Origin: Acidiferrimicrobium sp. IK
GTDB lineage: Bacteria > Actinomycetota > Acidimicrobiia > Acidimicrobiales > Palsa-688
Length of the DNA stretch: 64,000 nt
Direction of reading: 5' to 3'
Assembly (NCBI RefSeq): GCF_025499425.1
Contig: NZ_JAIMCB010000005.1
Location: 124,001-188,000 of the forward strand
Shown one piece after another: positions 7,619 to 16,266 of this stretch (position 1 is its first letter; each line of letters starts with the position of its first letter). Position numbers and translations under genes: made by a program. The notes below the pieces were generated by a model. It searched no databases and had not been told where the DNA came from. It worked only from the letters and a program-made list of their open reading frames with translations.

Positions 7619-10123
7619 CTAGGACCGCAGCAGGTTGCGTATCCGCCGGGCGTACTCCTGGGCCCGGCCTCTCGCGCCGGCGTCGGTCGCCGCCTCCGCC
7701 CACACGTGGGTCAAAGGCTCCTCGGGATCGGGCAGGATCAGCGCCCACCCGTCGTCGTGGAGGACCTTCACGCCGTCGACCAGCAGCAGCTCGTGGTCCT
7801 TGGCGCCCTCCATGACCGTCCGCATCACCAGGCCCTTCTTCTCCCACGGGGTGACCACACCTTCGTGGTAGATGCGGACCTTCGGGAGGGCCGCCACGAT
7901 CTGCGAGAGCCGCAAGTCGTTGTGGGCCAGGAGGGCCAGGGTGTGCACGAGGGCGGTCACCGCGTCGTAGGCGGGGAGGATGGAGGGGAAAATGAACCCG
8001 CCTTCCTGGCTGGCCGCGAAGTCCACTCCTGGCTGGTTCGCCACCTCCATCAGGTGCGAGGTGGCCAGCTTCGACCACACGAGGGGCGCGCCTCGCTCCC
8101 GGCACATCTCCTCGATTGCCCGCCCGACCGACACCGGCAGCGCCACCGTCGGGGCCGGTGCCCCCTCGCCGCGCCGGTCGTCGAGGACCAGGCGGAGCAC
8201 GGCCATCAGGGCCTCGTCGTCGCTCAGCACGTGGCCGCCGTCATCGACGAGGGTGAGGTGCTCGCCGTCGGAGTCGATGACCGCCCCGAGATGCGCCCCC
8301 GAGGCCCGCACCAGCTCCGACACCCCCCGGGCGTGCTCCCAGCGGTCGAAGATGAGAGCCTGGCGGGTAGAGGCGTACGGGTTGATCGACAGGACCTCGG
8401 CGCCGAGCTTCGACAGCACGTTGGGCATCACGAAACCGGCCGCGCCGTACGCGTAGTCGAGGACGACCTTGAAGTGGGCGGAGCGCACCGCCGCCAGGTC
8501 GATCTGGTCCACGAGGACGTTGGTGTAGGACTCCGCGACCCGCAGCGGGTAGCGAAGGTCGCCGATCTCACCGGCCAGGGACCGGCGGAAGTCCTCGCGG
8601 TAGAACAGCCGCTCCACCTTCTTCTGGGCGGTTTCGGAGATGTCGATGCCCTCCGAGTCGAAGAATCGGATGACCACCGACTGCGGGTCGTCGGGGGCCA
8701 GGCGTACCGTGAAACCGCCGGCGCCCCGCTCGTTGCGGACCCCGAAGCGGGTCACCGGGACCGTCGCCACCTCGAGGTCGGCCACGTCGATGCCGGCCGA
8801 GTTGAGACCGACCATGATCGCCCGCTTGAGCACCCGCGCCGCGCGGCTGGTGTCGCGCGACGCCACCACCGTCGACCCCTTCTTCATGGTCGTCCCGTAC
8901 GCCATGGCCAGCCGCACGGCCAGTTCGGGCGAGATGTCGACGTTGGCCAGCCCGGCGACGCCGAGCCGCCCGAAGAGGTTCCGGGCGCCGCGCGACTCCC
9001 AGACGATCGACGAGTTGACGATGGCGCCGTGCTCGACGGTCTTGAACGGGTACACCTTGACGCCCGGGTTGATTACCGCGTGCTCCCCGACGAAGCACTC
9101 GTCGCCGAGCACCACCCCCTCCTCGAGGCGGGCGCCGCGACGCAGGTCGCTGCTGCGCCCCACCACCGCTCCCCGCAGGCGGACGCCGGGGCCGAGGTAC
9201 ACGTTGTCGTGGACCACGGAGCGCTCGAGGAATGCGTCAGCCCCGACGCGGACGTTGGACCCGAGCACGGTGTACTCGCCGAGATCGGCGCCGGCCTCGA
9301 CCCGGCAGTAGTCGCCGATGATCGCCGGGCCCCGGACGGTCGCGGCCGGATCGAGCTCCGACCCCTCCCCCAGCCAGATCCCCTCACCTAGCCGGAACCC
9401 TGGGATGTCTACCTCGACGACACCATCGAGGACGTCTTGGTGGGCCTTGATGTAGGCGTCGAGGGTCCCGACGTCCTCCCAGTAGCCCTCCGCGACGTAC
9501 CCGAACAGGGGACGGCCCTCGTCGAGCAGGCGAGGGAACACCTCGCTCGAGAAGTCGACCGGTTTGTCGGCTTCGATGTAGTCGAAGATCTCCGGCTCGA
9601 GCACGTAGATGCCGGTGTTGATGGTGTCGGAGAAGACCTGACCCCAGGTCGGTTTCTCCAAGAAGCGCTCGATCGAACCGTCTTCGCGGGTGATCACGAT
9701 GCCGAACTCGAGGGGATTCTCCATCGCCTTCAGCCCGATGGTGGCCAGCGCACCCCGCTCCTCGTGGAAGTCGACGATGGCCCGCAGGTTGAGGTCGGTG
9801 AGCACGTCCCCCGAGATCACGAGGAACGTCTCGTCCAGCTCGTCCATCGCGTTGCGAACCGAGCCGGCGGTGCCAAGCGGCGTCTCCTCCGTCGCGTAGA
9901 CCATCCGCACCCCGAACTCTGCGCCGTTGCCGAAATAGGTGCGGATGGCGTTGGCCCGGAACGCGACCGTGACCACGATGTCGTCGAACCCGTGCAGCTT
10001 CAGCAGGCTGACGATGTGCTCCATCATCGGGCGGTTGGCCAGCGGCATCATCGGCTTGGGCTGGTTCGAGGTGAGCGGCCGGAGGCGAGTCCCCTCGCCT
10101 CCGGCCATGATGACTGCCTTCAT
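7619..10123 (-). CDS. Mannose-1-phosphate guanylyltransferase fused to a phosphomannomutase-like domain
   Basis: This is an 834-aa fusion. Residues 1 to about 235 are a sugar-nucleotidyl transferase with GGEGTRLRPLT near the start. Residues about 250-375 are left-handed beta-helix hexapeptide repeats. Residues about 385-830 are a phosphohexomutase-like module. It probably makes GDP-mannose or a related NDP-sugar for cell-envelope glycans. In the mutase module the phospho-serine loop TASHNP is not found; the corresponding place near residue 472 reads TVRLAPD, so this part may be regulatory rather than catalytic. The ATG at 10123 follows AGGAGG at good spacing and overlaps the stop of the phosphatidyltransferase gene as ATGA. 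Confidence 0.85.
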   Translation of the reverse strand: MKAVIMAGGEGTRLRPLTSNQPKPMMPLANRPMMEHIVSLLKLHGFDDIVVTVAFRANAIRTYFGNGAEFGVRMVYATEETPLGTAGSVRNAMDELDETFLVISGDVLTDLNLRAIVDFHEERGALATIGLKAMENPLEFGIVITREDGSIERFLEKPTWGQVFSDTINTGIYVLEPEIFDYIEADKPVDFSSEVFPRLLDEGRPLFGYVAEGYWEDVGTLDAYIKAHQDVLDGVVEVDIPGFRLGEGIWLGEGSELDPAATVRGPAIIGDYCRVEAGADLGEYTVLGSNVRVGADAFLERSVVHDNVYLGPGVRLRGAVVGRSSDLRRGARLEEGVVLGDECFVGEHAVINPGVKVYPFKTVEHGAIVNSSIVWESRGARNLFGRLGVAGLANVDISPELAVRLAMAYGTTMKKGSTVVASRDTSRAARVLKRAIMVGLNSAGIDVADLEVATVPVTRFGVRNERGAGGFTVRLAPDDPQSVVIRFFDSEGIDISETAQKKVERLFYREDFRRSLAGEIGDLRYPLRVAESYTNVLVDQIDLAAVRSAHFKVVLDYAYGAAGFVMPNVLSKLGAEVLSINPYASTRQALIFDRWEHARGVSELVRASGAHLGAVIDSDGEHLTLVDDGGHVLSDDEALMAVLRLVLDDRRGEGAPAPTVALPVSVGRAIEEMCRERGAPLVWSKLATSHLMEVANQPGVDFAASQEGGFIFPSILPAYDAVTALVHTLALLAHNDLRLSQIVAALPKVRIYHEGVVTPWEKKGLVMRTVMEGAKDHELLLVDGVKVLHDDGWALILPDPEEPLTHVWAEAATDAGARGRAQEYARRIRNLLRS

Positions 10124-10758
10124 GAGCGGACCTCCTCTTGTGCGGCCCGAGCGTCGGCGATCGCCGCTCGGGCTCGTGGCACGTAGGCGGCCACGGCGTA
10201 CCAACCGATGCAGAGTGCCGGGATCACCGCCACCCACGCCAAACCTTCGGCCACGTGGCGCCAACCGGCGTGGCTGTGGCCGACCAGGAACAGCGGCAGG
10301 GCGACCATCAACAAGAAGGTCGAGGCCTTTCCGGCGAGCGCTACGTCCATGCGCCGCCCGCCAAGGGCCGCGACGATGACGAACCCGACCACGACGACCA
10401 CCTCGCGCCCGACCGCGATCACCGCCACCCATACCGGGATGGCCCCCACTGCAATGATCGACACCGCGGCGACGACCAGCAGCAGCCGGTCGGCGAGGGG
10501 ATCGAGGACCTTACCGAGGTCGGATACCTGGTGCAGCCGCCGGGCCAGCTGCCCGTCGACCCAGTCGGTGGCGCCCAGCGCGGCGAGGAGGTAGGCGGCG
10601 GTCAGCCACCCGCTGCGGTGAGGACGGGACAGCTCTATGACAAACAGCGGCACGCAGAGCAACCGCACCAAGGTGAACCCGTTCGCGACCGTGAGGATCC
10701 GCCCGGAGTCGCCTGGTCCGGGCGGCTCTTCACCATCGGCCAGCACCCCGTCGGACAT
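10120..10758 (-). CDS. CDP-alcohol phosphatidyltransferase (PgsA-like)
   Basis: This 212-aa membrane protein has the complete CDP-alcohol phosphotransferase signature D-G-x2-A-R-x8-G-x3-D-x3-D, seen from DGQLAR through DPLAD. It also has about five hydrophobic segments. Enzymes of this family transfer a phosphatidyl group from CDP-diacylglycerol to glycerol-3-phosphate or inositol-phosphate in the cytoplasmic membrane. The exact acceptor cannot be read from the sequence. It is coupled by ATGA overlap to the GDP-mannose pyrophosphorylase-like gene, suggesting joint expression for envelope lipid or glycolipid synthesis. The next gene upstream is divergent across a 120-bp gap. Confidence 0.88.
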   Translation of the reverse strand: MSDGVLADGEEPPGPGDSGRILTVANGFTLVRLLCVPLFVIELSRPHRSGWLTAAYLLAALGATDWVDGQLARRLHQVSDLGKVLDPLADRLLLVVAAVSIIAVGAIPVWVAVIAVGREVVVVVGFVIVAALGGRRMDVALAGKASTFLLMVALPLFLVGHSHAGWRHVAEGLAWVAVIPALCIGWYAVAAYVPRARAAIADARAAQEEVRS

Positions 10759-10840
10759 GCTCGGAGTCTAGGAGTACGACCCCCCGCCGGTCGGGAGCCT
10801 CGCTGGGCGCAGAGTCCCAGGAGCCGAAACGACCGACGCG

Positions 10841-10846
10841 TAGTGT
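10841..10846 (+). promoter_or_regulatory. Possible -10 element of the RDD/DUF2510 gene
   Basis: TAGTGT is followed by a leader of about 26 nt containing GGGAG 8 nt before the ATG at 10879. This would be a conventional, leadered transcript. Confidence 0.3.
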
Positions 10847-10878
10847 AGGGCTGACATGCCGACACGGGAGATGTGCCG

Positions 10879-11700
10879 ATGAGCTGGGCAGGCAATTCCA
10901 CACCGACACCTCAGCTGGCCGGATGGTGGTACCGGGTCGGCGCGACCGTGATCGACGGGATCATCCTCGGCGTCGTCGGCGGCATCCTCGGCGCAGCGTT
11001 CGGCAGCGTCGGGGCCCGCTACGCACTGAGCTTCGTCCTGGGACTGCTTTATGTATCCCTGCTCCTCGCCTACCGCACCCAGACCGTCGGGATGATGGCC
11101 CTCGGCACCCGCTGCGTCGACGCCAGGACGGGGATGCCGATCAGCATGGGACGGGCCTTCGGGCGCACCCTGGTCAGTGATCTCCTCGGCATCACGATCA
11201 TCGGCGGGATCCTCGACGTCTTGTGGCCGCTTTGGGACCCCCAGAATCAGACGCTTCACGACAAGGCCGTGGGGAGCTTGGTCGTCATGAGCCGGGAGCA
11301 GGTGCCCAACCCGCCCTATCCCGGCGGGCAGCCCGGCACCTTCGGCGGCTCGGCGCCGACCCCCGGCGGCTGGGGCGGTTCGGAGCCGGGTTGGCCGTCG
11401 TCTCCTCCGCCCCCCGCCGCGCCGACCCCGGGCGGTGGATGGGAGCAAGGCGGCGGCTGGCAAACCGCGGCTGGCCCGCAAACGCCTGCCGCGCCGCCAG
11501 GCGAGACCGGGGGCTGGCAGACCGCTCCCTCCTCTCCCCCAGCCCCTCCGGCCGGCCCGCCGCCGGCCCCCGCATCCCAGCCGGCACCGCAGCCGGCCCA
11601 GTCGATCCCCGCCGCGTGGTACCCGGATCCGGCCGGTTCCGGCCAGGAGCGGTGGTGGGACGGCAAGTCCTGGACCGAGCACCTGCGCGCCTCTCCCTGA
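10879..11700 (+). CDS. RDD-family membrane protein with C-terminal DUF2510 domain
   Basis: The 273-aa protein has an N-terminal RDD domain (residues about 10-130: two to three membrane segments, AGWWYRVGATVIDGI and the conserved arginine). A Pro/Gly/Ala-rich linker of about 100 residues follows, and a C-terminal DUF2510 motif WYPDP...RWWDGKSWTEH. RDD proteins are membrane proteins of poorly known role, some linked to ion transport. DUF2510 is common at the ends of actinobacterial membrane proteins. I use ATG 10879 because GGGAG lies 8 nt upstream; the GTG two codons earlier is too close to it. It faces away from the phosphatidyltransferase operon. Confidence 0.8.
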   Translation: MSWAGNSTPTPQLAGWWYRVGATVIDGIILGVVGGILGAAFGSVGARYALSFVLGLLYVSLLLAYRTQTVGMMALGTRCVDARTGMPISMGRAFGRTLVSDLLGITIIGGILDVLWPLWDPQNQTLHDKAVGSLVVMSREQVPNPPYPGGQPGTFGGSAPTPGGWGGSEPGWPSSPPPPAAPTPGGGWEQGGGWQTAAGPQTPAAPPGETGGWQTAPSSPPAPPAGPPPAPASQPAPQPAQSIPAAWYPDPAGSGQERWWDGKSWTEHLRASP

Positions 11701-11760
11701 CCCGGGCTGCTGCACGACCCGGCGCCCGACCAGGATCCGTTGTGCCCGACGTCACCACGA

Positions 11761-11780
11761 CTCTGACGTTGACGTCACAG
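11761..11780. promoter_or_regulatory. 20-bp imperfect palindrome, probable MerR-family operator
   Basis: The sequence contains TGACGT-N2-ACGTCA flanked by CT and AG, so 16 of 20 positions are symmetric. It is followed at once by TATGAT (11781-11786). It precedes the efflux gene whose downstream neighbour encodes a MerR regulator. MerR proteins bind dyads of this kind between promoter elements. Confidence 0.6.
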
Positions 11781-11786
11781 TATGAT
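11781..11786 (+). promoter_or_regulatory. -10 element of the efflux transporter gene
   Basis: TATGAT matches the -10 consensus closely and directly abuts the palindrome at 11761-11780. It lies 42 nt before the TTG start. No good -35 is visible, as expected for an activator-dependent MerR-type promoter. Confidence 0.5.
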
Positions 11787-11828
11787 TCGGCGGTCGGCGC
11801 TGCCCCGCGCCGCGTCGAAGGAGCCAGA

Positions 11829-13730
11829 TTGACCACCGACACCCACGCCGCGGACCGTGCGGCCGGCGGGCGTAGCGCCAACTACAAGTGGATCGCCCTG
11901 TCCAACACGACCCTCGGCATCCTGATGGTGACGATCAACCAGTCAATCCTGCTGATCTCCCTCCCCGACATCTTCCGCGGCATCAAGCTCGACCCGCTCG
12001 GGGCGGGCAACACGTCCTACTTCTTGTGGATCCTCATGGGCTTCATGCTGGTGACCGCGGTGCTCGTCGTCAGTCTGGGGAGAGTCGGGGACATGTACGG
12101 CAGGGTGAAGATGTACAACCTCGGTTTCGCGGTGTTCACCGTTTTCTCCATCCTCTTGTCGGTGACTTGGATGAGCGGCAAGGATGGCGCTCTTTGGATC
12201 ATCGTCATGAGGATCTTCCAAGGCGTCGGCGGGGCGTTCCTCTTCGCCAACTCCAGCGCCATCCTGACCGACGCATTCCCCCAGGAGGAGCGGGGCAAGG
12301 CGATGGGGATCAATGGCGTCGCGGCGGTCGGCGGCTCGTTCCTCGGCCTGATCCTGGGCGGCGTCCTAGCCCCGGTCGAGTGGCGCCTGGTGTTCCTCGT
12401 CTCCGTGCCTTTCGGGCTGTTCGGCACAGTCTGGGCCTACATCAAGCTGCATGACAACGGCGTACGGGTCCCCTCCAAGATCGACTGGGCCGGCAACGTC
12501 ACCTTCGCCATCGGGCTCATCTCCCTGCTGACCGGCATCGTCTACGCCATCCAGCCCTACGGCAACCACACGATGGGCTGGACCAACCCCGGCGTCCTCG
12601 CCGCCATCTTCGGCGGCATTATCACCCTCATCGTCTTCGCCCGCATCGAGTTCACCGCCAGCGACCCAATGTTCCGCCTTCGGCTGTTCAAGATCCGTGC
12701 GTTCAGCGCCGGCAACGTGGCGGCCTTGCTCGGCGCCCTCGGTCGAGGCGGCCTGCAGTTCATGCTGATCATCTGGCTTCAGGGCATCTGGCTGCCCCAG
12801 CACGGATACAGCTTCGAGCGCACGCCTCTATGGGCCGGGATCTACATGATCCCCCTCACCGTGGGCTTCCTCATCACCGGTCCTCTCTCTGGGATCCTGT
12901 CGGACCGCTACGGGGCCAGGCCCTTCGCCACGGGCGGCCTCGTCATCGGCGGCGCGGCGTTCCTGCTGCTCGAGTTGCTCCCGATGAACTTCAACTACGT
13001 GTGGTTCGCCCTCTTGATCTTCATGTTCGCAGTCGGCAGCGGCCTCTTCTTTTCCCCCAACCAGGCCGGCGTTATGAACAGCCTCCCGCCCGACCAGCGC
13101 GGCGCCGGCGCCGGCATGCTCAACACCTTCCAGAACTCCGCGAGCGTCTTATCCATCGGCGTGTTCTTCACCATCATCACCCTGGGCCTGGCCTCGTCGC
13201 TGCCGAGCCACCTGTACAACGGCCTGATCGCACAGGGCGTCCCCAGCGGGGCAGCTCGAAGCGTGTCCCACCTGCCGCCGATCGGCACCCTTTTCGCGGC
13301 GTTCCTCGGCTTCAACCCGATCCAACAGCTGCTCGGGCCGAGCGGCGTCCTCCAGCACGTCACCCCTGCTCAGGCCCACTACCTGACGGGGCAGGCATTC
13401 TTCCCGCGCCTGATCTCGGCACCCTTCGCCAGCGGGCTACACCTGGCCTTCGACTTCGCAGCGGGCGCCTCGTTCATCGCCGCGATCGCGTCCCACCTGC
13501 GGGGCGGGCGCTATGTGCACGGCGAGGCTACCGAGAGCCTCGGAGAGGAGATCGGCGAGGGTTTCGCCGGCGTGGGCGCCATGGCATCCGAAGAGATCGG
13601 CGCCGGGATCTCGCCGTCGGCCACCCTCAGCCGATCCGACGCCGCGTCGCCCACCAATCCGACGGGCGGCCAGCCAGGCGGGTTCCACCCGGACAAGTCC
13701 GGCCCCGAACCGGGTCGACCGGGATCCTGA
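11829..13730 (+). CDS. MFS efflux transporter, DHA2 (14-TM) type
   Basis: This 633-aa integral membrane protein has about 14 hydrophobic helices. It carries MFS signatures such as GRVGDMYGRVKMYN after the second helix and RIFQGVGGAFLFANSSAI, so it is probably a proton-driven multidrug or small-molecule exporter of the cytoplasmic membrane. The start is TTG 11829, chosen because AAGGAG ends 5 nt upstream and the sequence from there is TTDTHAADRA before the first helix. The C-terminal 80 residues are hydrophilic and probably cytoplasmic. One base separates it from the downstream MerR gene, and a palindrome lies over its promoter. This suggests autoregulated control by that MerR protein. Confidence 0.9.
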   Translation: MTTDTHAADRAAGGRSANYKWIALSNTTLGILMVTINQSILLISLPDIFRGIKLDPLGAGNTSYFLWILMGFMLVTAVLVVSLGRVGDMYGRVKMYNLGFAVFTVFSILLSVTWMSGKDGALWIIVMRIFQGVGGAFLFANSSAILTDAFPQEERGKAMGINGVAAVGGSFLGLILGGVLAPVEWRLVFLVSVPFGLFGTVWAYIKLHDNGVRVPSKIDWAGNVTFAIGLISLLTGIVYAIQPYGNHTMGWTNPGVLAAIFGGIITLIVFARIEFTASDPMFRLRLFKIRAFSAGNVAALLGALGRGGLQFMLIIWLQGIWLPQHGYSFERTPLWAGIYMIPLTVGFLITGPLSGILSDRYGARPFATGGLVIGGAAFLLLELLPMNFNYVWFALLIFMFAVGSGLFFSPNQAGVMNSLPPDQRGAGAGMLNTFQNSASVLSIGVFFTIITLGLASSLPSHLYNGLIAQGVPSGAARSVSHLPPIGTLFAAFLGFNPIQQLLGPSGVLQHVTPAQAHYLTGQAFFPRLISAPFASGLHLAFDFAAGASFIAAIASHLRGGRYVHGEATESLGEEIGEGFAGVGAMASEEIGAGISPSATLSRSDAASPTNPTGGQPGGFHPDKSGPEPGRPGS

Positions 13731-13731
13731 G

Positions 13732-14226
13732 ATGACCACGCCGGGAGTTCCTCCGCAGGACGCCTTCATCGACACCGACGACGCGCTGGTCGGCATCGGT
13801 CGGGCCGCCACCATCCTCGGGGTGTCCGAGCGGGCGCTGCGCTACTACCAGCAGATCGGACTGCTGACCCCGTCGGGCCGGACCCCCGGGGGCATGCGGC
13901 GCTACGCGCCCGTCGACTTGGACCGGGTCCGGCGCATCCGGGAGCTGCAGGACCTGCTCGGCTTCAACCTGGAGGAAATCCGCGGGATCCTCGGCGACGA
14001 GGACCGCCTGGCGAAGCTGCGCGCCGAGTACAACGACGAGCACACCTCGCTCCGCCGTCGCCGCGACATCATCCAAGAGGCTGTCCACCTCCGCGAGGGG
14101 CTGCGCTCCGTGGTCGAAGCCAAGTTGTCCAGGCTGCAAGCGTTCCTCGCCGACTTGGACAGCTCGATCGATCGCAGCCGCCGCAAGCTGGATGAGGCCG
14201 CAGCGCCGGAGGCGACCGCCCGCTAG
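13732..14226 (+). CDS. MerR-family transcriptional regulator
   Basis: The 164-aa protein has a MerR DNA-binding domain at residues about 20-90 (GIGRAATILGVSERALRYYQQIGLLTPS, then GMRRYAPVDLDRVRRIRELQ). A C-terminal coiled coil rich in Leu/Arg/Glu (about 100-155) probably forms the antiparallel dimer. There is no obvious ligand domain, so it may be a short MerR protein responding through the coiled coil. It starts one base after the efflux gene stop, in the same transcript. The likely operator is the 20-bp palindrome at 11761-11780. Confidence 0.88.
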   Translation: MTTPGVPPQDAFIDTDDALVGIGRAATILGVSERALRYYQQIGLLTPSGRTPGGMRRYAPVDLDRVRRIRELQDLLGFNLEEIRGILGDEDRLAKLRAEYNDEHTSLRRRRDIIQEAVHLREGLRSVVEAKLSRLQAFLADLDSSIDRSRRKLDEAAAPEATAR

Positions 14227-14288
14227 CGGGTCGGTCGCGGCATGAGCATCGGTGGGGCCGTGCGGCCCGGAGCTGCAACAATCGGCCC

Positions 14289-15437
14289 ATGACCAGGCCG
14301 CTGTTCGACGAGACCCACGAGCTGTTCCGCGCCACCGTCGCCGGGTTCTTCGAGAAGGAGGCGCTGCCCCACGCCGCGGAGTGGAACAAGGCCGGGATCG
14401 TGGACCGGTCGCTTTTCGCCAAGGCCGGCGATCTGGGCCTGCTCGGGATGGCCGCCCCGGAGGCCTACGGCGGGGGTGGCATCGACGACTTCCGCTACAA
14501 CCTGGTCATCATCGAGGAGATACAGCGGCTCGGCCTGGCCGCGTGCGGTCTCGGGATCACCCTCCACAACGACATCGTCCTCCCCTACTTCCTCACCTAC
14601 TGCAACGAGGAGCAACGGGACCGCTGGCTGCCGGGGATCTGTTCTGGAGAGCTGATCACCGCCATCGCCATGACCGAGCCGGGGATCGGCAGCGACCTGG
14701 CCTCGATGGGCACCACTGCCATCCGCGACGGCGACGACTACATCGTCAACGGCTCCAAGACCTTCATCACCAACGGCATCAACGCCGACTTGGTGGTGGT
14801 CGCGGTCAAGACCGACCCCGCGCAGAAGCATCGGGGCATGAGCCTGCTGGTCCTCGAGCGGGGGATGCCCGGGTTCGAGCGGGGCCGCAACCTGGAGAAG
14901 GTCGGCCTCCATGCCCAAGACACCGCCGAGCTGTTCTTCAACGACGTGCGGGTGCCGGTCGCCAACCGTCTGGGCGAGGAAGGGCAGGGGTTCGTGTACC
15001 TGGTGTCCAACCTGCCCCAAGAGCGCCTCTCGATCGCGGCCGCCGGCGTCGCCGCGGCGCGCGCCGCGCTGGACTGGACGATCGAATACGTCAACGAGCG
15101 CAAGGCCTTCGACCAGACCATCGCTTCTTTCCAAAACACCCGCTTCGCGCTGGCCGAGATGGCCACCGAGGTGGAGATCGGCCAGACCTTCGTCGACCGC
15201 TGCGTCGCGGAGCTCAACGCCGACGCCCTGACCGCGGAGAACGCGGCGATGGCCAAGTGGTGGTGCACTGAGCTGCAGAAGCGCACCGTCGACCGGGGCC
15301 TGCAACTGCACGGCGGGTACGGCTACATGCTCGAGTACCCGATCGGCCAGGCCTACATCGACGCTCGCATCACCACCATCTACGGCGGGACCACCGAGAT
15401 CATGAAAGAGATCATCGGGCGCAAGCTCGGGGGGTGA
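14289..15437 (+). CDS. Acyl-CoA dehydrogenase (LCAD-like catalytic arrangement)
   Basis: This 382-aa FAD enzyme introduces the alpha,beta double bond in acyl-CoA thioesters and passes electrons to ETF. Family landmarks are AMTEPGIGSDL, VNGSKTFITNG, and the C-terminal GYGYMLEYPIGQ and TIYGGTTEIMK segments. The usual catalytic Glu of YEGT is Gly here. As in long-chain and isovaleryl-CoA dehydrogenases, E245 in LPQERL is the expected base. The substrate cannot be told from sequence. It lies 62 bp after the MerR gene in the same orientation, so co-regulation with the transporter is possible. The RBS is weak. Confidence 0.92.
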   Translation: MTRPLFDETHELFRATVAGFFEKEALPHAAEWNKAGIVDRSLFAKAGDLGLLGMAAPEAYGGGGIDDFRYNLVIIEEIQRLGLAACGLGITLHNDIVLPYFLTYCNEEQRDRWLPGICSGELITAIAMTEPGIGSDLASMGTTAIRDGDDYIVNGSKTFITNGINADLVVVAVKTDPAQKHRGMSLLVLERGMPGFERGRNLEKVGLHAQDTAELFFNDVRVPVANRLGEEGQGFVYLVSNLPQERLSIAAAGVAAARAALDWTIEYVNERKAFDQTIASFQNTRFALAEMATEVEIGQTFVDRCVAELNADALTAENAAMAKWWCTELQKRTVDRGLQLHGGYGYMLEYPIGQAYIDARITTIYGGTTEIMKEIIGRKLGG

Positions 15438-15467
15438 GCCGCCAGTGCCGGCCCGGTGCGGTCAGCT

Positions 15468-15857
15468 CTAGCCGGCCACGCTGGAGGCCGGCAGCTCGCT
15501 CCAGCCGAACGCCCCCTCCGCCGAGGTCTCCCGGACCTGGATCGTGCGGACGCCGCCCGCCTGGTGCAAGCGGCAGTCGAACTCGAGCCCGGCGCGGACC
15601 GGCTCGGAAGCCGGGCAGGTGATCTGCGGCGGTTGGCTGGCACCGGTGCGGGTCTGCATGTCCTGAGCGATGAGCGTCGCGACATCGGGCCCGTTGAGCG
15701 CCTTGGGGGTCGGGTGGCGCAGGCCGATCAGGTCAATGCCGACCGCCAGCACCGCCAGCACCGCCAGCGCGATCAACCCGGGGACGAGGTAGCCCCTGCG
15801 GGCCGGGCGGGATCGCCCGGGGGCGTGGGTGGGGGTGGGCGCGACCGGATCGGGCAT
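15468..15857 (-). CDS. Small membrane-anchored DUF4333-like protein
   Basis: This 129-aa protein has a Pro/Arg-rich N-terminus and one membrane helix (about residues 23-46). An exported domain follows, with two cysteines in ITCPAS and FDCRL. This spacing and the C-P motif are typical of DUF4333, a small actinobacterial surface domain of unknown function. ATG 15857 is chosen because a TACGCT hexamer lies 7 nt upstream, fitting the leaderless pattern. It converges on the acyl-CoA dehydrogenase gene and diverges from the NifU-like gene. Confidence 0.65.
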   Translation of the reverse strand: MPDPVAPTPTHAPGRSRPARRGYLVPGLIALAVLAVLAVGIDLIGLRHPTPKALNGPDVATLIAQDMQTRTGASQPPQITCPASEPVRAGLEFDCRLHQAGGVRTIQVRETSAEGAFGWSELPASSVAG

Positions 15858-15864
15858 CGGGTGC

Positions 15865-15870
15865 AGCGTA
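15865..15870 (-). promoter_or_regulatory. Leaderless-type -10 element of the DUF4333-like gene
   Basis: TACGCT on the minus strand, 7 nt before ATG 15857, without an SD sequence between. Confidence 0.5.
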
Positions 15871-15934
15871 GGCTCCCCGTCCCCGCCGCTAGTCGCCGCG
15901 AACCGGGCAGACTGTCCCAGGAGGTAGCCCACTG

Positions 15935-16252
15935 ATGCTGACTGATGACGAGCGCATGGACCGACTGGCGCAGTTGAACGAGCTGATCGAGCTGATCCGC
16001 CCGGCCGTACAGGCCGACGGCGGCGACCTGGTGCTCGTGTCCGCCGATGTCGACACCGGGGTCGTCGAGGTCCAGCTGCAGGGGGCGTGCAGCTCGTGCG
16101 CCATCTCCAGCACCACGTTGAAGGCCGGGGTCGACCGCATCTTGAAGGATCGCCTGGACTGGGTGACCGAGGTGCTCGGCGGGGTCGACGAAGAGATGGA
16201 CTTCGAGACCAGCTCCGCCATGGGTCGGGGCGGCTACACCCCGGGCTTCTAG
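15935..16252 (+). CDS. NifU-like Fe-S cluster scaffold protein
   Basis: This 105-aa protein corresponds to the NifU C-terminal (Nfu) domain, which carries and delivers Fe-S clusters through a CxxC motif. Here that is C52 and C55 in GACSSC. The N-terminal IRPAVQADGGDLVL is characteristic. The ATG at 15935 follows AGGAGG by 10 nt, a clear RBS. The C-terminal 25 residues beyond the domain are Gly/Glu-rich. It may serve local Fe-S enzymes such as IspH or KorAB, but this is inference. A lipoprotein gene starts 14 bp downstream. Confidence 0.92.
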   Translation: MLTDDERMDRLAQLNELIELIRPAVQADGGDLVLVSADVDTGVVEVQLQGACSSCAISSTTLKAGVDRILKDRLDWVTEVLGGVDEEMDFETSSAMGRGGYTPGF

Positions 16253-16266
16253 CCCTCCTCCTAACC

